Assembly (NCBI GenBank): GCA_017436905.1
Contig: JAFSCF010000016.1
Coordinates: forward strand, 1-56,081
Origin: Clostridia bacterium
GTDB lineage: Bacteria > Bacillota > Clostridia > UMGS1810
Length of the DNA: 56,081 nucleotides
Direction: 5' to 3'
Part shown: piece by piece, positions 51,240 to 56,081 of the stretch
Position numbering within the stretch: position 1 is the stretch's first letter
Layout: every line of letters begins with the position of its first letter
Notes under the pieces: generated by a model
What the model saw: the letters and a program-made list of their open reading frames with translations, nothing else
Told to the model about the DNA's origin: nothing
Database searches by the model: none
Position numbers and translations under genes: made by a program

Positions 51240-53531
51240 ATGGAAAACTCAAGAGATATTAATCTCAAAATTAAAGAAATGGCGGAACGTATCCGCGAAC
51301 TTCGCGAGATTGAGAATTATACTACGAATGAAATGGCTCAAAAAACAGGCATTTCTGTTGAGGAATACATAAAGTGCGAAAACGGTGAATCCGACCTTAA
51401 CTTTGCTTTTATATACCGTTGTGCTGCAGCGTTAAGAGTAAATGTAACGGATATCATTGAAGGTTATAGCCCTAATCTTAAGTCATATACCGTTACACGT
51501 GCCGGCGCAGGGCAGCAAATTGCAAAGGCGCACGGTATGATTTATCATAACCTTGCATATGCGTTTAAAAACCGTATTGCAGAGCCGCTGTTTGTAGTAA
51601 GCGCCTATGATGAAGAAGCACAAAATAAAGATATTGAACTTACTACTCACTCTGGTCAGGAATGCGATATCGTTATTGAAGGACATCTTATGGTGCAGAT
51701 AGGTGAACATAAAGAGGTTCTCGGCCCCGGTGACAGCATATACTATAACAGTGACACTCCGCATGGTATGATTGCTGTTAATGGCAAGGACTGTAAATTC
51801 TATGCAATAGTTTTGAGATCTGATGTTGAAGGAACAGATGCGCCTTCAGACGTTGTTTCTACTGAACAGATTATCGGTTCAATTCACAGAGATACAAAAG
51901 ACAGAATTTATCATAATTTTATTGATGTCGTGGAAGACGATAAAGGTACGCCTACATCCATAGAGTTTAAAAATACTGAGAAATTCAACTTTGCGTTTGA
52001 CCTTGTTGATGAACTTTCAAGACGTGAGCCTGACAAACTTGCTATGCTTCATATTTCAAAGGATAAAACAGAAAGACGCTTTACTTTTACTGATATGAGA
52101 AAAGCATCAAGCCAATGTGCGAATTACTTTGCATCTCTTGGAATTAAAAAAGGCGACAGAGTAATGCTTATCTTGAAACGTCACTATCAGTTCTGGATTG
52201 CAATGCTGGGATTAAACAAACTTGGTGCTATTGCTATTCCTGCGGTTGATCAACTTCAGGAACACGACCTTGAATACAGATTTAATTCTGCAGGTGTAAG
52301 CGCAATTGTGTGTACATCTGACGGCGAGGTAGCAAATCATGTTGATGTTGCTGCTCAAAAATGTCCTATGCTTGTCAATAAAATGATTGTAGGCGATAGC
52401 AGGGATGGTTGGAGAAACTTTGATGAAGAATACAAACGCTTCAGTTCGCACTTTGACCGTACAGAAGATTCCCCGTGCGGCGATGATACGATGCTTATGT
52501 ATTTTACATCAGGAACTTCCGGTTATCCGAAAATTGCAACACATAACTATAAATATCCATTAGGACATTTCCACACTGCAAAATATTGGCACAATGTTGA
52601 CCCTGACGGATTGCATTTTACTATTTCCGATACTGGTTGGGCAAAAGCGATGTGGGGGAAACTTTATGGCCAATGGCTCTGTGAGGCTGCTACATTTGTT
52701 TACGACTTTGACCGTTTTGATGCATCTGAAATTTTACCAATGTTTGCAAAACACCATATTACAACATTCTGTGCACCGCCCACAATGCTTCGTATGATGA
52801 TTAAGCAGGATATTTCCAAATATGATTTTTCATCAGTTCGTCATATGACCACTGCGGGCGAGGCACTTAATCCGGAGGTTTACCGTCAGTTTGAAAAAGC
52901 TACAGGTCTTCAGATAAAAGAGGGCTTTGGACAGACAGAAAGCACTATGATTATTGGTAACCTTATTGGTAAGCCACACAAAATTGGCGCTATGGGTAAA
53001 CCCGCACCTATATATAAAGTTGAACTTCATGATGCTGATGGTAATCAGGTTAAGACAAGTGAATCCGGAGAAATTGTTATCAATGTTAAAGATGGTGCTC
53101 CATGTGGTTTGTTTACCGGTTATTACGGCGATGAAGAAAAAACTAAAGAAGTATGGTATGACGGTTATTACCATACAGGCGACGTTGCATGGTGTGACGA
53201 AGACGGTTTCTATTGGTATGTAGGCCGTATAGATGATGTTATTAAATCTTCGGGCTATCGCATCGGTCCTTTCGAAATTGAAAGTGTTATTATGGAATTG
53301 CCATACGTACTTGAATGCGGTGTTTCTGCTGTTCCTGATGAAGTAAGAGGACAGATAGTTAAAGCAAGCATTGTTTTGGTAAACGGTACCGAGCCCACCG
53401 AAGAGTTGAAAAAGGAAATCCAGAATTACGTAAAAGATAAAACTGCTCCTTATAAATATCCCAGAATTGTAGAGTTTAGGGATAGTCTACCAAAAACAGT
53501 AAGCGGAAAAATACAGAGAAACAAACTTTAA
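51240..53531 (+). CDS. HTH-cupin-AMP-binding acyl-CoA synthetase fusion
   Basis: 763 residues. XRE-type helix-turn-helix (about 15-75: TTNEMAQKTGISVEEYIKCE), cupin sensor domain (about 110-195: ECDIVIEGHLMVQIGEHKEV, GDSIYYNSDTPHGM), then a full ANL-superfamily acyl-CoA synthetase (about 235-763). The latter has MYFTSGTSGYPKIATHNY, EGFGQTEST, YHTGDVAW, VGRIDDVIKSSGYRIGP and the C-terminal Lys in KTVSGKIQRNKL. It resembles medium-chain acyl-CoA ligases. The first two domains match stand-alone regulators, so enzyme and regulator are fused. ATG 51240 follows AAAGGAG after the T-box terminator. Confidence 0.92.
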   Translation: MENSRDINLKIKEMAERIRELREIENYTTNEMAQKTGISVEEYIKCENGESDLNFAFIYRCAAALRVNVTDIIEGYSPNLKSYTVTRAGAGQQIAKAHGMIYHNLAYAFKNRIAEPLFVVSAYDEEAQNKDIELTTHSGQECDIVIEGHLMVQIGEHKEVLGPGDSIYYNSDTPHGMIAVNGKDCKFYAIVLRSDVEGTDAPSDVVSTEQIIGSIHRDTKDRIYHNFIDVVEDDKGTPTSIEFKNTEKFNFAFDLVDELSRREPDKLAMLHISKDKTERRFTFTDMRKASSQCANYFASLGIKKGDRVMLILKRHYQFWIAMLGLNKLGAIAIPAVDQLQEHDLEYRFNSAGVSAIVCTSDGEVANHVDVAAQKCPMLVNKMIVGDSRDGWRNFDEEYKRFSSHFDRTEDSPCGDDTMLMYFTSGTSGYPKIATHNYKYPLGHFHTAKYWHNVDPDGLHFTISDTGWAKAMWGKLYGQWLCEAATFVYDFDRFDASEILPMFAKHHITTFCAPPTMLRMMIKQDISKYDFSSVRHMTTAGEALNPEVYRQFEKATGLQIKEGFGQTESTMIIGNLIGKPHKIGAMGKPAPIYKVELHDADGNQVKTSESGEIVINVKDGAPCGLFTGYYGDEEKTKEVWYDGYYHTGDVAWCDEDGFYWYVGRIDDVIKSSGYRIGPFEIESVIMELPYVLECGVSAVPDEVRGQIVKASIVLVNGTEPTEELKKEIQNYVKDKTAPYKYPRIVEFRDSLPKTVSGKIQRNKL

Positions 53532-53536
53532 TAAAC

Positions 53537-53573
53537 AAAAACACCTCATTTCAATTAAATGAGGTGTTTTTGT
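53537..53573. terminator. Bidirectional terminator between convergent genes
   Basis: AAAAACACCTCATTT pairs with AAATGAGGTGTTTTT around CAATT. Confidence 0.94.
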
Positions 53574-53578
53574 TTACT

Positions 53579-55057
53579 TTAATGCTGTTTTTTACTTTGA
53601 AAAACAGGTTCGCAAGTTACATTAATTCCAAGTCTTCGAAGCACGTTTTCATCTACAGAAGACAGTATTACGGACGAGTGAACCTCGCAACCGCGGAGTT
53701 TACTTAACTGTTCCATGGCGAGTTCTGCATTTTCGTCAGTCGGTGCGCAGATGGATAGTGCGATCAACGCTTCGTCGGTGTGTAATCTTGGGTTTCTGTT
53801 GCCAAGGTGGTCTGTTTTTAAATGCTGTATCGGTTCAATAATTACCGGAGAAATAAGATGTATTGCATCATCAAGACCGGCAAGTTCTTTTAATGCATTA
53901 AGCAAAAGTGCTGCTGCTGCGCCTAAAAGTTCTGACGTTCTTCCCGTTATAATCTTTCCGTTAGGTAATTCCAATGCAGCAGCAGGTGCACCGGTGATGG
54001 CTGATTTTTGAAGTGCAGGGCCAATAACTGTACGGTCATTAGCAGTAACGCCTGCTTTTTTCATAAGCAGTTCAAGTTTTATAACAACATCTTCATCGGT
54101 AATAATACCTTTTCGCTGGTCACACAGCGCTGTGTAATATCTACGTATGATTTCCTGCTTTGATGCTGCTCTTGTAACTTCATCGTCTATTATGCAGTTA
54201 CCAGCCATATTAACCCCCATATCAGTAGGTGATTTATATGGGCAGGCACCTAAAATATCTTCGAGCATTGCTTTGACAACAGGGAATATCTCTACATCTC
54301 TGTTGTAATTGACAGTGGTTTCACCATAAGCATCTAGATGGAACGGGTCAATCATATTAACGTCATTGAGGTCAGCGGTTGCCGCTTCGTACGCCAGATT
54401 TACCGGGTGGGTGAGAGAAAGATTCCAAATGGGAAATGTTTCAAATTTTGCATAGCCTGACTGAATTCCTCTTTTGTGTTCGTGATAAAGTTGAGAAAGG
54501 CAGGTTGCCATTTTACCACTTCCTGGACCAGGTGCTGTAACAACAACCAGTTCTTTTGTGGTTTCAATATATTCATTTTTTCCGTATCCTTCGTCGCTTA
54601 CAATTTTTGAAACATCAGATGGATAACCGTCTATAGAATAATGACGGTAAACCTTAATTCCAAGCGTTTCAAGACGTTTTTGAAATGCAATTGCAGTAGC
54701 CTGTCCGCTGAAACGTGTCATAACTACGCTGCCTACGTAAAGCCCTATTGAACGGAAGCAATCAATTAATCGTATAACATCTAAATCGTAAGTAATCCCC
54801 AAATCACTACGCAGTTTGTTTTTTTCTATATCAGCAGTGTTTATGGCTATAACAACCTCTACTCGATCTTTAAGTTGAAGAAGCATTTTAAGTTTGCTGT
54901 CGGGCTCAAAACCGGGGAGAACTCTTGAAGCGTGGAAATCATCAAAAAGTTTGCCGCCAAACTCCAGATAAAGTTTGCCGCCGAATTGTTCAATGCGTTC
55001 TTTTATATGCTGAGATTGCATATGAAGATATTTCTCGTTATCAAATCCTATAGCCAC
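53579..55057 (-). CDS. DUF1846 family protein
   Basis: 492 residues, full length for the family. Typical stretches: [43 protein letters not shown] (not in full), [22 protein letters not shown] with a P-loop-like [21 protein letters not shown] and [11 protein letters not shown]. Function is not established; structures of the family are known and nucleotide binding is suspected. GTG start with an AGAGGTG site and a promoter (TTGAAA-N17-TATAAT, minus strand, 55096-55124) upstream. Confidence 0.93.
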   Translation of the reverse strand: MAIGFDNEKYLHMQSQHIKERIEQFGGKLYLEFGGKLFDDFHASRVLPGFEPDSKLKMLLQLKDRVEVVIAINTADIEKNKLRSDLGITYDLDVIRLIDCFRSIGLYVGSVVMTRFSGQATAIAFQKRLETLGIKVYRHYSIDGYPSDVSKIVSDEGYGKNEYIETTKELVVVTAPGPGSGKMATCLSQLYHEHKRGIQSGYAKFETFPIWNLSLTHPVNLAYEAATADLNDVNMIDPFHLDAYGETTVNYNRDVEIFPVVKAMLEDILGACPYKSPTDMGVNMAGNCIIDDEVTRAASKQEIIRRYYTALCDQRKGIITDEDVVIKLELLMKKAGVTANDRTVIGPALQKSAITGAPAAALELPNGKIITGRTSELLGAAAALLLNALKELAGLDDAIHLISPVIIEPIQHLKTDHLGNRNPRLHTDEALIALSICAPTDENAELAMEQLSKLRGCEVHSSVILSSVDENVLRRLGINVTCEPVFQSKKQH

Positions 55058-55095
55058 CCTAAGACACCTCTTTTAAATTAATTCTACATTATTAT

Positions 55096-55124
55096 ATTAT
55101 ACTACAATATTTTACCTATTTCAA
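55096..55124 (-). promoter_or_regulatory. Promoter of the DUF1846 gene
   Basis: Minus strand TTGAAA, 17-bp spacer, TATAAT, 39 bp before the GTG start. Confidence 0.75.
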
Positions 55125-55134
55125 GGGTAAATCA

Positions 55135-55983
55135 TTAAAGCAATGCAATAAATATTCCTGAAAGGACTATCAAAGTACACATTAATTTATATACTATGTG
55201 TTTTTCTTTAAAACATATCCAGCCGATAATCACAGTAAAAATTACAGAAGACTGCTTAATCACCGTCATAAGAGTAACCTGACTTTCGGAGGCGGCATTC
55301 GCTTCAAATAAGAACCTGTCGCCTATAACGAGAGAAAGACTCATAAGTGGTATCCAATAATTGGTCTTGATTGATTTTACAGAAATTTGTTCTTTGCGTA
55401 TAATTATAATTACTCCGTAGATTAAAGTCATAAAAAACATAAACCAAAATTGCAATTGTGCCGATTCCATATGTTGCATAAGTACTTTGTCCATAGTTCC
55501 TGAAACTGCATTTAATAAGCAGTTTAGCAAAGCCGCTGTAAGAACGGGTAAGGTCATTCCTTTGGAAGAAGTATTCTTTTTAAGGTTTACCAGTATTAAG
55601 CCGATTATCACAAGAATTACGCCTGCTGCTTTTTGAACAGTAAAATCCTCACCAAGCACCATAACACCTAATAGTGTAGAAAATATCATTCGTGACATAT
55701 CCATAATGCCGTACAGGCTGACGGATATGTTTTTGAGTGCAGCAAAAGCAAACAGCCACGCTGTGCATACAACGGCGGCTTTTAAAAAAGTATAAAATAT
55801 GTATATTGGTTGGAGAGTAAATGCGCTTTTGGAAAAAGGCATCGTAAGAATTAAGCCTGTAAGCGTATAGAAAAACAGTATTTCAGTAGAACTGCTTTTA
55901 GTTAATGCGGCTTTTTTCATTCCTTCACGGGTACCTTTTAAAAAACTGTATATAAAAACAAATGCTATCCATAAATTTTCCAT
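55135..55983 (-). CDS. EamA/DMT-family transporter
   Basis: 282-residue membrane protein with about ten TM helices in two EamA repeats. Recognised from VVCTAWLFAFAALKNISVSL, LGVMVLGEDFTVQKAAGVIL and IIGWICFKEKHIVYKLMCTL. Family members export amino acids, sugars or metabolites; substrate unknown. ATG with a GAGGTATG site; minus-strand promoter at 56019-56047. Confidence 0.88.
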   Translation of the reverse strand: MENLWIAFVFIYSFLKGTREGMKKAALTKSSSTEILFFYTLTGLILTMPFSKSAFTLQPIYIFYTFLKAAVVCTAWLFAFAALKNISVSLYGIMDMSRMIFSTLLGVMVLGEDFTVQKAAGVILVIIGLILVNLKKNTSSKGMTLPVLTAALLNCLLNAVSGTMDKVLMQHMESAQLQFWFMFFMTLIYGVIIIIRKEQISVKSIKTNYWIPLMSLSLVIGDRFLFEANAASESQVTLMTVIKQSSVIFTVIIGWICFKEKHIVYKLMCTLIVLSGIFIALL

Positions 55984-56018
55984 ATATCATACCTCAATTA
56001 AAATTCTTTAACTAAAAT

Positions 56019-56047
56019 ATTGTACAATTATTTCATATAAAAATCAA
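56019..56047 (-). promoter_or_regulatory. Promoter of the EamA gene
   Basis: Minus strand TTGATT, 17-bp spacer, TACAAT, about 36 bp before the ATG. Confidence 0.65.
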
Positions 56048-56081
56048 GCAGAATAGCATATTAGATTGACAAAATGTGACA

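Noticed and set aside
1..56081. CRISPR arrays, insertion sequences, prophage or integrative elements
   Set aside because: No regularly spaced repeats, transposase, integrase or phage structural genes are visible; tRNA-Ser 3' ends have no integrase or repeat beside them.

Overview
The window looks like chromosomal DNA of an anaerobic, spore-forming, low-GC Gram-positive bacterium of class Clostridia. The reasons are a dgt-dnaG-rpoD block, sporulation genes (sigK, spoIVA), rubrerythrin, an H-cluster maturase (hydG), S-layer homology proteins, T-box leaders, and AGGAGG-type ribosome binding sites with some GTG and TTG starts. I cannot name a species. I see no insertion sequence, prophage, rRNA or CRISPR array.

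Region 1 (1-590) is rubrerythrin. Region 2 (647-23337) looks like a carbohydrate or glycoside utilisation locus. A minus-strand operon holds a sugar-phosphate isomerase-like TIM barrel, two tandem paralogous D-2-hydroxyacid dehydrogenases and an unknown protein. It diverges from an orphan lipoprotein solute-binding protein. Next come four exported proteins in a row: an SLH protein, a large protein with N-terminal SLH-like repeats, a heparinase II/III-like lyase with a discoidin-type C-terminus, and a laminin-G/Ig-like protein. These are followed by a cytoplasmic alpha-L-rhamnosidase and an operon of an Old Yellow Enzyme-type reductase, an SDR and a fumarate-reductase-type flavoprotein. Read together, this could be surface depolymerisation, uptake, cytoplasmic rhamnose removal and redox processing of the sugar or aglycone.

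Region 3 (23400-35846) is mostly housekeeping: an HAD phosphatase, SigK, a LUD protein, a SulP transporter, a DUF1653 protein, dGTPase-dnaG-rpoD, a ComEA-like protein, an OmpR/HAMP-kinase pair, a GerMN lipoprotein and a conserved Cys-rich protein. Region 4 (36052-43072) holds murein recycling (an HTH-MurK-like fusion plus MurQ), an APC permease, an FMN riboswitch with a RibU-like transporter, a flavin reductase, a polyprenyl synthase, MntP and a TM1266-type regulator.

Region 5 (43073-56081) holds hydG behind a candidate attenuator, a tryptophan T-box controlling trpXYZ-type ABC genes, SpoIVA, two tRNA-Ser genes, glycerate kinase, a second T-box in front of an HTH-cupin-acyl-CoA synthetase fusion, a DUF1846 protein and an EamA transporter.

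The most rewarding signals are in cis-regulatory RNA: a hairpin that appears to restore Shine-Dalgarno spacing for the lyase gene; mutually exclusive terminator and antiterminator pairings before hydG; the T-box on a regulator-enzyme fusion; and two genes whose promoter is followed almost at once by an intrinsic terminator.
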